Origin: Coralloluteibacterium stylophorae
GTDB lineage: Bacteria; Pseudomonadota; Gammaproteobacteria; Xanthomonadales; Xanthomonadaceae
Direction: 5' to 3'
NCBI RefSeq assembly: GCF_018122625.2
Contig: NZ_JAGQFT020000007.1
Location: 62,001-126,000 of the forward strand
Length of the DNA stretch: 64,000 bases
Shown here: in pieces, positions 1 through 8,612 of the stretch
Numbering within the stretch: position 1 is the stretch's first letter
Layout of the letters: each line of letters begins with the position of its first letter
The notes under the pieces: generated by a model
The model's input: only the letters and a program-made list of their open reading frames with translations
Databases searched by the model: none
What the model was told of the DNA's origin: nothing
Position numbers and translations under genes: made by a program

Positions 1-57
1 GCGCGCACCGCGGCGCTGGCCCAGCGCGATCAGATCAACCGCGCCCGCGGCCGCTGA
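1..57 (+). CDS. C-terminal fragment of an unidentified gene
   Basis: Frame 1 is open from the window edge to a TGA at 55-57 and encodes an 18-residue basic tail ending in NRARGR. It lies 80 bases upstream of the LacI regulator on the same strand. Sugar-responsive LacI genes often follow transport genes, but the fragment is too short to assign a family. It could also be a chance open frame. Confidence 0.4.
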   Translation, partial: ARTAALAQRDQINRARGR

Positions 58-137
58 GGCCGCGCCGGCCGCGGGGATAGGACGCGCGGCGTGATCGCGG
101 CAGAATTGCGCACCGTCAGGACTCCCGCGGATACGCC

Positions 138-1151
138 ATGAGGGCACGGATCGAGGACGTGGCGGCGGCCGCGGGCGTATCCATGAAGACCGTCTCGCGC
201 GTGCTCAACAACGAGCCGAACGTGCGCGAGGAGACCCGGCGCCGCGTGCAGGAAGTGGTCGAGCGGCTGCACTACGCGCCCAACCTGTCGGCGCGCAGCC
301 TCGCCGCGCAGCGGTCCTACGTGGTGGCGCTGATGTACGACAACCCCTCACGCAACTACCTGATGGAGATCCAGGTCGGCGTCCTCGACGCCTGCCGCGC
401 GCAGCACTACAACCTGGTGCTGGGGCCCACGCACTGGGGCACGGAGGGCTTCCTCGGCGAGGTGACCGGCCTGATCCGGCAGTCGCGGGTCGAGGGACTG
501 GTGCTGACGCCGCCGCTGACCGACGACGCCGCCCTGCTGGCCACGCTCGACGGACTGGGCGTGCCGTTCGCGAGCATCTCGCCGCAGGTGCAGACCGGGC
601 GCATCGGCGTGACCCTGGACGAGCACGCCGCCGCCGCCGAGATGGTCACCTACCTGATCTCGCTCGGGCACCGCCGCATCGGCCACATCACCGGCCACCG
701 CAGCCACGGCGGCTGCGCCTGGCGCCACGCCGGCTACCGCGAGGCGCTGGCGCGCGCCGGGATCGAGTACGACCCGGAGCTGGTGATCGCGGGCGAGTTC
801 GACTACGAGTCCGGCGTGCGCACCGGCGGCCGGCTCCTGGACCTGCCGGAGCGGCCGACCGCGATCTTCGCCGCCAACGACGACACCGCCGCCGGCGTGC
901 TGCGGGCGGCGAGCCTGCGCGGGCTCGAGGTACCGCGCGACCTGTCGCTGTGCGGCTTCGACGACACGCCGATGTCGCAGCAGATCAACCCGCCGCTGAC
1001 CACGGTGCGCCAGCCCAGCCGCGCGATGGGGCGGCTGGCGACGCTGGAGCTCATCAAGGCCATCCGCGGACCCGAGGCCGGGCGCATGCTGCGCGTGGAC
1101 TACGCCCTGCAGCTGCGCGAATCGGCTGCGCCCTACCGCGCCCCGCGCTGA
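138..1151 (+). CDS. LacI-family transcriptional regulator
   Basis: A 337-residue DNA-binding repressor of the LacI/GalR family. Residues about 4-50 form the LacI helix-turn-helix, with the recognisable run DVAAAAGVSMKTVSRVLNNE followed by the hinge-helix region ending in SARSLA. Residues about 60-335 form a periplasmic-binding-protein-like sensor domain with the usual late motif FAANDDTAAGVLRAA and the segment CGFDDTPMSQQINPPLTTV. Length is normal for the family. The family binds sugars or nucleosides as effectors; the ligand cannot be read from the sequence. The ATG at 138 is chosen because the HTH begins four residues later. No clear target operon lies inside the window; the genes it controls are probably to the left. 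Family assignment is firm, the regulon unknown. Confidence 0.93.
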   Translation: MRARIEDVAAAAGVSMKTVSRVLNNEPNVREETRRRVQEVVERLHYAPNLSARSLAAQRSYVVALMYDNPSRNYLMEIQVGVLDACRAQHYNLVLGPTHWGTEGFLGEVTGLIRQSRVEGLVLTPPLTDDAALLATLDGLGVPFASISPQVQTGRIGVTLDEHAAAAEMVTYLISLGHRRIGHITGHRSHGGCAWRHAGYREALARAGIEYDPELVIAGEFDYESGVRTGGRLLDLPERPTAIFAANDDTAAGVLRAASLRGLEVPRDLSLCGFDDTPMSQQINPPLTTVRQPSRAMGRLATLELIKAIRGPEAGRMLRVDYALQLRESAAPYRAPR

Positions 1152-1194
1152 CTGCCCCGCCGCCGCGGCAGCGGCAGCGGCAGCGGCCGCGAGC

Positions 1195-2055
1195 TCAGCC
1201 GCGCACGGCGCGCAGCAGTTGGCGGGGCAGGATCAGGCCGAAATGCCCCCAGATTGCGACGAACGCGAACGCGCGCCGCAGCGCCCCCACGCCGCGCCCC
1301 TCGAACTTCACGAAGTAGCGCCACAGCCCGCGGTGCTTGTGCCACTCCACGAACAGCGGCCGGCTGCGGCTCGACACCCCCCGCACGTGCAGCACGCGCA
1401 CGTCATTGGCGACGGCGACGCGGCGGCCGGCGTCGCGCACGCGGCGGCAGAGATCGAGGTCCTCGGCGTGCAGGCGGTAGCCCTCGTCGAAGCCGCCGAG
1501 CGCCGCGTACAGCGCGCGCGGCATCAGCATCAGCGCGCCCGAGGCCGCGTCGACCGCCTGCAGCGCCGCGTCGGTGGGCGCGAGCGCCAGGGCGCGGGCG
1601 CCGCCGAGCATGGCGGCGAGCGTCGGCTCGCGCCGGCGCGCGGCGCCGTCGCGCACGCCGACCTCGTCGACCAGGTCGGCGCCGACCAGGCCCAGCCCGG
1701 GATCGGCTTCCATGTGCGCGCGCAGTCGCGACAGGGTGTCGGGCTCGAGCATGAGGTCCGGGTTGACCAGCGCGATCCACGGCGAATCGCCCATCGCCGC
1801 GCCCTGGTTGCAGGCGCTGCCGAAGCCGACGTTGGCGGTGTTGGCCCACGGCCGCAGCCGCGCGTCGTCCATGCCGACCGCGGCGACCCGGTCGCGGGTG
1901 CCGTCGTCGGAAGCGTTGTCGACCACGATCGCCGCGGCGACGTCCTCGGCGGCGAGCACGCGCCGCAGGCAGGCCTCGATGGTCGAGGCGCTGCGGTAGG
2001 TCACCACCACCACGTCGATCGCGCCGCCGGCGGCGGGGTCAGGCGAAGAGGTCAC
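1195..2055 (-). CDS. Family 2 glycosyltransferase, rhamnosyltransferase-like
   Basis: A 286-residue cytoplasmic GT-A fold transferase. Visible motifs in order: DVVVVTYRSASTIEACL (nucleotide-binding strand), VVDNASDDGT, NVGFGSACNQG, the NPD motif in WIALVNPDLMLEPDTL, and GGFDEGYRLHAEDLDLCRR with the acidic ED pair that supplies the base in WbbL/RfbF-like rhamnosyltransferases. The C-terminal part carries a basic amphipathic region (residues about 225-286) that could sit on the membrane. The start is taken as GTG at 2055, which overlaps the end of the preceding gene by 17 bases; the longer in-frame reading to 2115 adds only an Arg-rich stretch antisense to nothing conserved. It is the last gene of the run that starts at gspE, so it is probably co-transcribed with the type II secretion genes. 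Sugar donor and acceptor are unknown. Confidence 0.85.
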   Translation of the reverse strand: MTSSPDPAAGGAIDVVVVTYRSASTIEACLRRVLAAEDVAAAIVVDNASDDGTRDRVAAVGMDDARLRPWANTANVGFGSACNQGAAMGDSPWIALVNPDLMLEPDTLSRLRAHMEADPGLGLVGADLVDEVGVRDGAARRREPTLAAMLGGARALALAPTDAALQAVDAASGALMLMPRALYAALGGFDEGYRLHAEDLDLCRRVRDAGRRVAVANDVRVLHVRGVSSRSRPLFVEWHKHRGLWRYFVKFEGRGVGALRRAFAFVAIWGHFGLILPRQLLRAVRG

Positions 2056-2929
2056 GCTGTCCTCCGGACGGCGGCCGCCGCGCCAGCGCCGCCTCCAGCG
2101 CCGCACGCGGTGCACGCAGCGGGTCGTCCATCAGGAAGCGCGCGACCGCCGCGGTCAGTCCCGGCCAGCGCGCCGCGAGGGCGGCCTGGTCGCCAGGGGC
2201 CGGGACGGCCTCGCGCGACCGCGCGACGAAGGCGTCGTCGGCGAGCACGTTGCGCCAGCCGAGGCCGGCGAGGCGCGCGCAGAGGTCGGCCAGGGCCGCC
2301 TGCAGCGAGCCGTAGCTATCGGCATCCAGACCGCCCGCCGCGGCGCAGGCCGACTGCCGCAGCAGCACCGCATGGGCGACCGCCACCGGCAGTGCGGGCC
2401 GCACCGGCGCCGTCCCGGCGGCCGCCGCGGCGAGAGCCTCGAGGTCGGCCGGCGGCGGATTGATCTCGCCGATCCGGGGCCAGGCGGCGAGTTCGCCCAC
2501 GTTGCACCAGGGCGTGACCGTGGCGACCGCAGGGTCGGCGGCCAGCGCCGCGACCATCCGCGGCAGCCAGGTCCCGGCCGGACGCGCATCGGCGGCCAGC
2601 AGCAGCACGTCCTCGCCGGCGCAGGCGCGCATCGCCTCGGCGAGCAGCCGCACCGGACCGCAGGGCCGGCTGCGGCGGGTGCAGTCGGCCGCGAGTCGCG
2701 TGCGCGCCAGCCAGCGCTCGACCAGGGCCATCACGCGCGGTTCGGCGGCGGCATCGTCTACCAGCCACACCCGCGCGCCCGCCGGGAGCGTGCGTTCGAG
2801 CGCAGCCAGGCAGTCGTCGAGCGCGTCCAGGGCGTTGTCCAGCGGGATCACGACGACCGGCAGGCCGCCGCCGTCCTCGCCGCGCGCCGCGCCCACCGGC
2901 CCGTCCCGCCTGACCGCTCCCCTGCCCAC
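2039..2929 (-). CDS. Divergent family 2 glycosyltransferase-like protein
   Basis: A 296-residue protein that looks like a GT-A glycosyltransferase but with eroded motifs. The region LPVVVIPLDNALDALDDCL resembles the first strand and helix of GT2 enzymes, VWLVDDAAAEPRV the following strand, and a late segment ending in GWRNVLADDAFV matches the C-terminal part of GT2 proteins. The usual DxD region reads as AADA in VLLLAADARPAGTW, and the position where GT2 enzymes carry a catalytic E-N-D triplet reads ALAD in YGSLQAALADLCARL. It begins 9 bases after gspD and overlaps the next glycosyltransferase gene, so it belongs to the tail of the secretion operon. The first 25 residues look unconserved, so a later start is possible. 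It may be a partner or an altered-specificity enzyme. Confidence 0.7.
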   Translation of the reverse strand: MGRGAVRRDGPVGAARGEDGGGLPVVVIPLDNALDALDDCLAALERTLPAGARVWLVDDAAAEPRVMALVERWLARTRLAADCTRRSRPCGPVRLLAEAMRACAGEDVLLLAADARPAGTWLPRMVAALAADPAVATVTPWCNVGELAAWPRIGEINPPPADLEALAAAAAGTAPVRPALPVAVAHAVLLRQSACAAAGGLDADSYGSLQAALADLCARLAGLGWRNVLADDAFVARSREAVPAPGDQAALAARWPGLTAAVARFLMDDPLRAPRAALEAALARRPPSGGQRDLFA

Positions 2930-2938
2930 GCCGCGTCC

Positions 2939-5119
2939 TCAGGGCTGTCGCGGCGCCGCGTCCTGCGTACGCAGCGGCTCGAGCGCGCGGAAGCGTGCGC
3001 CGTACTGGTCGGTGAAGTCGCGTGCCTCCTCGGCATTGCGCAGGACCCGGGGGGTGATGAGGATCACCACCTCCTGGCGGTCGGTGTTGCGCGTCTGCTG
3101 GCCGAACAGCGCCCCGATCACCGGGATCCGGCTCAAGCCGGGGATGCCGGAGCGCCCGCTCGCCGAGCTGTCGGAGATGAGGCCGGCGAGCATGATCGTC
3201 TCGCCGCTGCGCACCGCCGCCTCGGTCTGCAGCTGGCGGGTGTTGATCGACGGGTTGGGGTTGTCCGCGGTGACCGTGCTGTAGTCGGGCGTGGAGATCT
3301 CCTGGATGATCTCCATGAACACGGTGCCGTCGCCGCTGACGCGCGGACGCACCTTGAGGATCGTGCCGGTGTCGATGTAGTTGGTCGTGCCGAGCGCGGT
3401 GTCGCTGCCGGTGATGGTGTTGATCGAGGTGGTGATGATCGGCACCTGGTCGCCGACGTTGAGCGAGGCCTCGGCATTGTTGCGCACCGTCACCGAGGGC
3501 GTGGACAGCACCTGCACGTCGCTGACCTCGTCCAGCGCGCTGAGGATCGCCACCGAGTCGTCGCCGGCGAAGATCCAGCCGAGCCCGGAGCCGGGCGTGA
3601 TGCTGCCGGCGTAGCTGCCGAGGCTGCGCCGCGAGGCGGCGAGCTGGGCCAGGCCGGGATAGTCGCTGGCGTCGAGGTTGTTGCCGACGGCGTTGTCGAA
3701 GAACCAGCTCACGCCGTAGCGCAGGTCGCCGCTCAGCGAGACCTCCACGATCTGCGCCTCGATGTGCACCTGCGCCGGCATCACGTCCAGCTGCTCGATC
3801 ACCCGGCGGATCGATTCCCAGCGCGAACGGTTGGCGCGCACGATCAGCGCGTTGCTCTCCTCGACCGCGGCCACGCCCACTTCCTGGCCCTCGATCTCGA
3901 ACTGCACCGATCCGCTCTGCACCCCGGCCTCGCCGCCGAAGTCCAGCGCACCGAGTTCGCTGCCTCCGCTGGACAGGCCGTCGGAGCGTCCGCTGCGGGA
4001 GCTGGTCGTGCCGGTGTCGCGCATGCTGCCGACGGTGGAGCGGGTCAGGCCCGGCGCCAGCGAGCCGCCGCCCCCGCCGGAGCCGCCGTAGACCTCGCTC
4101 AGCCGCTGGGCGAGGTCGTAGGCCTTCACGTACTTGAGCTGGTAGGTGAACAGCTCCGCGCCGCTGCCCGCGTCCATCTCGCGCAGCCAGCGCTCGATGT
4201 GGCCGAGGTAGCGCGGCTGCGGGGTGATGACCATGATCGAGTTGGTGCCCGCCAGCGGCATGAAGCGGAACATGCCGGCCACCGGCGTCTCGCTCTGCGG
4301 GCCGAAGGCCTGGTCGAGCTGCTCGACCGTCTCCTCCGCATTGGCCGAGTCGAGCGGGAAGATGCCGACCGACATGCCGGCCAGCCAGTCGACGTCGAAG
4401 ATCTCGACGGTGCGCAGGTAGTTGGCCAGCTCGCTGCCGGTGCCGGCCAGGGTGATCACGTTGCGGCCGTTGTCGACGTTGATGATGGATCCGGGGCGGG
4501 TGTAGGGGGTGAGCACCTTCTCCATCTCGATCGCCGAGATGTAGCGCAGCGGCACCGCGCGCACCTCGTAGCCGCGGGCGGAGGCCGCGCTGCCGGCGCT
4601 CGGCGCGAGATTGCCGGCCACCGCCTGGTCGGCCGGCACCACGCTGTAGCGACCGTCGCTCCAGACCAGGCGCGCGTTGTTCCAGGCCAGCGCGGTCTCC
4701 AGCAGGCTGAGCGCCTGGTCGGCACCGACCGGCCGCGGCGTGGCCAGCGTCACCGTGCCCTGCACGCCCGGCGCGATCACGTAGTTCTGCTGCAGCAGGT
4801 CGCCGAGGATGGCCTTGACCACCGCGTGCACCGACTCGCCCTCGAAGTTGAAGGTCGCCTCGCCGCCGCCGCCGAAGCGCGGCGGCGGGGCCATCGCCGC
4901 GTCCCGGTCGATCAGCTGCCCGCTGCCGGGCAGCAGGCGCGCGCGCGAGGCCTCGGCCTCGCGCCGCGCCACCGGGTCGGCGTCGGTCTGGACGACGGGC
5001 GTGGGCGTGCGCTGGATGGTCGGCACCGGCGGCGTCGCGCAGCCGGCCAGCAGCGCGGCGATCGCGACGGCGGCGGTGGCGCGCGCGCGGCGCGGACGGC
5101 GAAGGGGGGGCTGGATCAT
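2939..5119 (-). CDS. gspD: Type II secretion system secretin GspD (XpsD-like)
   Basis: A 726-residue outer-membrane secretin, the gated pore for folded exoproteins. The N-terminus is a lipoprotein signal with lipobox LAGC and Cys27 as the lipidated residue, so it can reach the outer membrane without a GspS pilotin; XpsD of Xanthomonas is also a lipoprotein. Residues about 75-420 hold the periplasmic N0-N3 domains, with repeated secretin short-domain features such as NVDNGRNVITLAGTG and NALIVRANRSRWESIRRVI, and a Gly/Ser-rich loop near residues 345-395. The C-terminal secretin domain contains VQVLSTPSVTVRNNAEASL, VGDQVPI and the closing segment SGIPGLSRIPVIGALFG. It is the last gsp gene, 4 bases downstream of gspN, and is followed after 9 bases by the glycosyltransferase pair. 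Confidence 0.96.
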   Translation of the reverse strand: MIQPPLRRPRRARATAAVAIAALLAGCATPPVPTIQRTPTPVVQTDADPVARREAEASRARLLPGSGQLIDRDAAMAPPPRFGGGGEATFNFEGESVHAVVKAILGDLLQQNYVIAPGVQGTVTLATPRPVGADQALSLLETALAWNNARLVWSDGRYSVVPADQAVAGNLAPSAGSAASARGYEVRAVPLRYISAIEMEKVLTPYTRPGSIINVDNGRNVITLAGTGSELANYLRTVEIFDVDWLAGMSVGIFPLDSANAEETVEQLDQAFGPQSETPVAGMFRFMPLAGTNSIMVITPQPRYLGHIERWLREMDAGSGAELFTYQLKYVKAYDLAQRLSEVYGGSGGGGGSLAPGLTRSTVGSMRDTGTTSSRSGRSDGLSSGGSELGALDFGGEAGVQSGSVQFEIEGQEVGVAAVEESNALIVRANRSRWESIRRVIEQLDVMPAQVHIEAQIVEVSLSGDLRYGVSWFFDNAVGNNLDASDYPGLAQLAASRRSLGSYAGSITPGSGLGWIFAGDDSVAILSALDEVSDVQVLSTPSVTVRNNAEASLNVGDQVPIITTSINTITGSDTALGTTNYIDTGTILKVRPRVSGDGTVFMEIIQEISTPDYSTVTADNPNPSINTRQLQTEAAVRSGETIMLAGLISDSSASGRSGIPGLSRIPVIGALFGQQTRNTDRQEVVILITPRVLRNAEEARDFTDQYGARFRALEPLRTQDAAPRQP

Positions 5120-5123
5120 TCCG

Positions 5124-5921
5124 TCACTCTACATTCGCGTTCGGATCGGACGCCTGCGCCTCGCGCTGCCTGCGCAGCTGCTCGCGACGTTCCTGGATGC
5201 GCCGGCGGATGCGCTCGGCCTGTTCTTCGGGCGAGGGGCCTGCATCGGCCTCGTCATTGTCTTCCTCGGACTCCGGCGCGCCGCGCCGGCCCTCCTCGGC
5301 CTCGCGCCGCGCACGTTCGAGTTCGGCGGCGCGCGCGGCGAGTTCGTCGGGGGTCAGCCCGCGCGCGCGGTCCAGGCGGTCCTCGCGCGGCGCCGCAGGT
5401 GCCTGCAGCGCCGTCGGCGGCTCCCCGCCCTGCCCGTCGTAGACCTCCAGGCGCAGCCGGCTCTCGCCCTCCGGCCCCGCCAGCACCGCCTCGCGCGGCG
5501 CGAGTTCGAGCAGGCTCCAGTCGGGCGCGCCCTCGAGCGGCTGCCCGACCGGCACCCGGAACACGCGCTTGCGGTCCTGGCGATCGCTCAGGATCGCCAT
5601 GCGCAACCGCGGGGTGAGGATCACGCCGGTCAGCACCAGGTCGAGCGGCGGCGCGGCATCGCGCGGCTCGGCCGGCCCGTCCTGCGGGCGCCGGTCCGGC
5701 GAGAACAGCGGGCGCGCGGCAATCTCGGCGCGATCGACCGGCAGCGCGGTCGCCGCCGCGCCGGCCGCCGCGCGCGGCAGCGGCGGCAACAGGGCGGCGT
5801 CGTCGGGCAGCGGCGCGACCCGCGTGCCGAGCCCCGCCGCCGCCAGCAGCGCGGCCAGCAATGCCCAGGCAGCCAGCGCGGCGGCGATCCACATGCCCGG
5901 CGTCTGCAGGTCACTGCGCAT
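5124..5921 (-). CDS. gspN: Type II secretion system protein N (XpsN/GspC-like)
   Basis: A 265-residue single-pass inner-membrane protein, the Xanthomonas counterpart of GspC that links the inner-membrane platform to the secretin. After a short cytoplasmic stretch, one hydrophobic helix runs over residues about 9-30 (WIAAALAAWALLAALLAAAG). A GspC homology region follows, with IAARPLFSPDRRP and LVLTGVILTPRLRMAILSD. The C-terminal third is charged and likely coiled coil (Arg/Glu-rich from residue about 190). The ATG at 5921 overlaps the gspM stop by 11 bases; the longer frame to 6017 is the shadow of gspM. No PDZ domain is visible, unlike GspC of enterobacteria. Confidence 0.88.
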   Translation of the reverse strand: MRSDLQTPGMWIAAALAAWALLAALLAAAGLGTRVAPLPDDAALLPPLPRAAAGAAATALPVDRAEIAARPLFSPDRRPQDGPAEPRDAAPPLDLVLTGVILTPRLRMAILSDRQDRKRVFRVPVGQPLEGAPDWSLLELAPREAVLAGPEGESRLRLEVYDGQGGEPPTALQAPAAPREDRLDRARGLTPDELAARAAELERARREAEEGRRGAPESEEDNDEADAGPSPEEQAERIRRRIQERREQLRRQREAQASDPNANVE

Positions 5922-6528
5922 CCAGCGCCTCCGTCTGGCTGCGCAGGTAGCCGTAGAGATCGAAGCTGATGTCGAGCCCGCGCGGGATCGCCTCGTTGCG
6001 CGCGGTGCGATAGGCACGCCGCGCCTGGATGGTCATGTCGTCGACGAACAGCTGCGGGCGGCCGCTCTCGAGCGCGGCGAGGATCGCGGCGAAGTCGTCG
6101 ATGCCGCAGTTGAGCCGGACCTGGATCGCGACGCGCACGTAGCGCTCGTCGCCGCGCTGGGTGGCCGGGCTCGGGGTGCGGTTGATGATGTCGCAGCCCG
6201 ACGGCGCCTCGTCGCGCACGATCGTGTCCAGGCGCTGCATCAGGCCGGCGGCGGCGAGCTGGCTGCTGGCCTCGGGCAGGAAGCCGGGATCGGCCTGCTC
6301 GGTGTCGCGCAGCCCCGCCAGCCGCGCCTCGATCTCCGGACGCTGGCGCACGTGCATCCGCATGCGCAGCTCCTGCTCGCGCAGGTCGGCGATCTCGCCC
6401 TCCACCGCCAGCAGCGGCGCGGTCCACCACCAGTGGACCAGCACCAGGTAGGCAAGCGCCACGGCCGCCAGCAGCAGGCCGAGCGCGAGGGCGCGCGAGC
6501 GCAGGCGGCTGCGGTCAACGCGCGGCAT
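5911..6528 (-). CDS. gspM: Type II secretion system protein M (subtype b)
   Basis: A 205-residue inner-membrane component of the secretion platform. A short basic N-terminus is followed by one transmembrane helix (ALALGLLLAAVALAYLVLVH, residues about 12-31). A periplasmic region with a heptad-like stretch (about 45-75, EIADLREQELRMRMHVRQRP) then leads into a ferredoxin-like domain ending near residue 195. GspM binds GspL and is needed for platform stability. The gene overlaps gspL upstream by 14 bases and gspN downstream by 11, so translation is probably coupled. The assignment rests on topology, length and operon position because GspM sequences are poorly conserved. Confidence 0.88.
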   Translation of the reverse strand: MPRVDRSRLRSRALALGLLLAAVALAYLVLVHWWWTAPLLAVEGEIADLREQELRMRMHVRQRPEIEARLAGLRDTEQADPGFLPEASSQLAAAGLMQRLDTIVRDEAPSGCDIINRTPSPATQRGDERYVRVAIQVRLNCGIDDFAAILAALESGRPQLFVDDMTIQARRAYRTARNEAIPRGLDISFDLYGYLRSQTEALDAQ

Positions 6529-7666
6529 CGGCGGCCTCCTTCGGTGCCGCGGCGGCGGGCGTGGCCAGGCCGGCGGTGAGGGTGAAGCGCTCGCGGCCGC
6601 TGCGGGCGTCGGCCTGCACCGAGCCCGACAGCGCCGGCGCCACCAGCAGCGGCGAGTCCTGCAGTGCCGCGACCAGGGCCGAAGCCTGGTCGCTGAGCCC
6701 GATCATGCTGACCCGGTCGGCGCTGACCGTCAGCCGCTCCAGCGAGGTGCCGTCGGGGATCCGGCGGGTCAGCTCGTCGAGCAGGGCGACCATGCCAGGC
6801 CGGGTGGCGCGGCGTTCGGCGAGAAAGCTGGCGCCGCCGGAGGCGTCGTCCAGGCGCATGCGCAGCGCCTGCACCGCCTGCGCCTCGCGGCGGCGCTCGG
6901 CCACCTCCGCACGCAGTTCGTCGGCAACGGCGAGGCGGTTGTCCAGGGTCTGCCACAGGGCGAACCCGCAGGCCGCCACGGCCACGGTCGCGAGCGCCAG
7001 GCGCAGCATGCGCGCGCCGTCGCGCCGCGCGATGCGCCGCTCCGGCGGCAGCAGGTTGAGTCCGAGCGTCGCCCCGGGGCGCGCCGGGTCCTCGACGTCG
7101 ACGCCGTCCAGCGTGTCCGCCAGTGGGCCCAGCGCGGCGAGTGCCGCTTCGAGGGCGTCCTGCGGCAGGACCACGAGCTCCACCTCGATCTGGCGCGCCT
7201 CCGCATCGCGGCGCAGCAGGCGGTGGTCGAACACCACCTGTTCCGCGCGGAACGGGGTCTGCCGATCGAGTTCGAACCGGAGCACGTCGTGCAGGCGTTC
7301 GGCAGCCGCCAGTGGCAGCGTCATCCGTCGCCGCAGCACCCGCGCCGCCGGCAGCGCCAGCCAGCGGCTGCGAGCACCCTGGGCCAGCGCGGCCTCCAGC
7401 GGGTCCGCGGCCGCGGCGAACTCGCCGGCAGGCACCGCGATGCAGTCGCGCGCGCCGGGCCCGCCGTCGATGCAGACCTCGACCGCATCGCCCAGCGGAC
7501 GGATCCATACGCGCCCGCGGCCGCGACGCAGCAGGGTGCGCAGGCGCGCCGGCAGCAGTGCCTCGAGTTCGCCCCGCCACCACGAGAGCAAGCCCGGCAG
7601 CGCGCTCGCGCCGTAGCGTCCGCGGAGCCGCGACAGCGGCCGCGACAGGCGTTCCGGAGCCGCCAT
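6515..7666 (-). CDS. gspL: Type II secretion system protein L
   Basis: A 383-residue inner-membrane protein that anchors the GspE ATPase. Residues about 1-175 form the cytoplasmic actin-like GspL domain, with segments such as DCIAVPAGEFAAAADPLEAA and a FRAEQVVFDHRLLRRD core. A helix around residues 220-240 (MLRLALATVAVAACGFALW) crosses the membrane, a coiled-coil stretch follows (ADELRAEVAERRREAQAVQ), and the periplasmic ferredoxin-like domain closes with DGTSLERLTVSADRVSMIGL. The ATG at 7666 is preferred; a TTG nine bases upstream is also in frame. A gap of about 70 bases separates it from gspK, and the small ORF in that gap reaches a stop. The end overlaps gspM by 14 bases. Confidence 0.9.
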   Translation of the reverse strand: MAAPERLSRPLSRLRGRYGASALPGLLSWWRGELEALLPARLRTLLRRGRGRVWIRPLGDAVEVCIDGGPGARDCIAVPAGEFAAAADPLEAALAQGARSRWLALPAARVLRRRMTLPLAAAERLHDVLRFELDRQTPFRAEQVVFDHRLLRRDAEARQIEVELVVLPQDALEAALAALGPLADTLDGVDVEDPARPGATLGLNLLPPERRIARRDGARMLRLALATVAVAACGFALWQTLDNRLAVADELRAEVAERRREAQAVQALRMRLDDASGGASFLAERRATRPGMVALLDELTRRIPDGTSLERLTVSADRVSMIGLSDQASALVAALQDSPLLVAPALSGSVQADARSGRERFTLTAGLATPAAAAPKEAADAAR

Positions 7667-7736
7667 CGTCAGCAAGCGCGTCCGCGGCAGCCGCCACGTG
7701 CAGGCGCGGAACAGGAACGTCGGCAGGCGGCAAGCA

Positions 7737-8612
7737 TCACTCGATCTCTCCCAGCCGCCAGCTCAGCGGAACGTAGACCCTGTCCCCCGGTCCACCGCCC
7801 GCGCGCACGACGGCGGCGATCACCGCCGCGGTGCCGTCGGGCATGGTGACGGAGGCATCAATACTATACGTTCCGGTCCCCAGCGCGACCGCGGCGGGAT
7901 CGAGTTCCGGGTCGATCCCGGCGCCCTCTCCGCGCAGGGCCAGCTGCGCCAGGATCTGTTCCTCGTCGAGGCCCAGGGCGACGAGCACCGGGGCCTGGGC
8001 GAAGGTCGGATTCGGCACCGCCAGCCCCGAGAACACGGTGAACGCCGCGGCGCTGTCGCGGTAGAGCGCGGGCGTCATGCCGAGCACCTGCTGCAGTTCG
8101 GCGACGGTGTCGAAGGGTGCGTTCTTGGCGCCGTAGGGCCGGCCGGCGTCGGCGTAATCGGCGCTCTCCGCACCGCCGCCCGGCGGCGACAGCTCGTCGG
8201 GATCGCGCCAGTCGACGACCGCGCCGGCCAGCCGCGCGGCCGCGTCCTCGTCCAGCCCGCGCGTGGCGAAGAACTGCGCCAGCAGGGCCGGATCGGCGGC
8301 ATTGAGGTCGATCTTGCCGGACTCGTCGACGATCGCCAGCTCCACCTCGACGCCGTCGAAGGGCATCCGGTAGCCGCGCCCGTCCGGATGCCAGCGCCGC
8401 AGCGGGTCGGGATCCTGCAGCCGCAGCATGGCGTAGTCGATCCCCGCCTGCGCCGCCAGCCGCGCCTGCGTGCCGCTGCGCATCGCCCGGCCCTGCAGCG
8501 CCTCGGTGCGCGAGGCCAGGCCGAAGCCGCCGACCAGCACGGTCAGCAGCGCAAGCAGCCACAGCACCAGCAGCAGCGCCGCACCGCGGACGGCCGGGCG
8601 GCGGGCGTTCAC
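7737..8612 (-). CDS. gspK: Type II secretion minor pseudopilin GspK
   Basis: A 291-residue minor pseudopilin that caps the pseudopilus tip together with GspI and GspJ. The N-terminus is the class III prepilin type: a short basic leader NARRPAVRG, then the hydrophobic helix AALLLVLWLLALLTVLVGGF. Like other GspK proteins it is longer than the remaining pseudopilins. It contains the large alpha-helical insertion, with SGKIDLNAADPALLAQFF resembling the helix-hairpin-helix-like segment of the family. The GTG at 8612 shares a GTGA overlap with the gspJ stop, and this start is required to place the prepilin leader; the much longer upstream frame is the shadow of gspJ and gspI. Confidence 0.93.
   Translation of the reverse strand: MNARRPAVRGAALLLVLWLLALLTVLVGGFGLASRTEALQGRAMRSGTQARLAAQAGIDYAMLRLQDPDPLRRWHPDGRGYRMPFDGVEVELAIVDESGKIDLNAADPALLAQFFATRGLDEDAAARLAGAVVDWRDPDELSPPGGGAESADYADAGRPYGAKNAPFDTVAELQQVLGMTPALYRDSAAAFTVFSGLAVPNPTFAQAPVLVALGLDEEQILAQLALRGEGAGIDPELDPAAVALGTGTYSIDASVTMPDGTAAVIAAVVRAGGGPGDRVYVPLSWRLGEIE

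Noticed and set aside
61-137. Small minus-strand ORF at 30-272
   Set aside because: It is antisense to the start of the LacI gene and has no conserved features.
2372-5617. Long plus-strand frame opposite gspD
   Set aside because: Antisense to a clear secretin gene; composition is Arg/Gly/Ala-rich with no recognisable domain.
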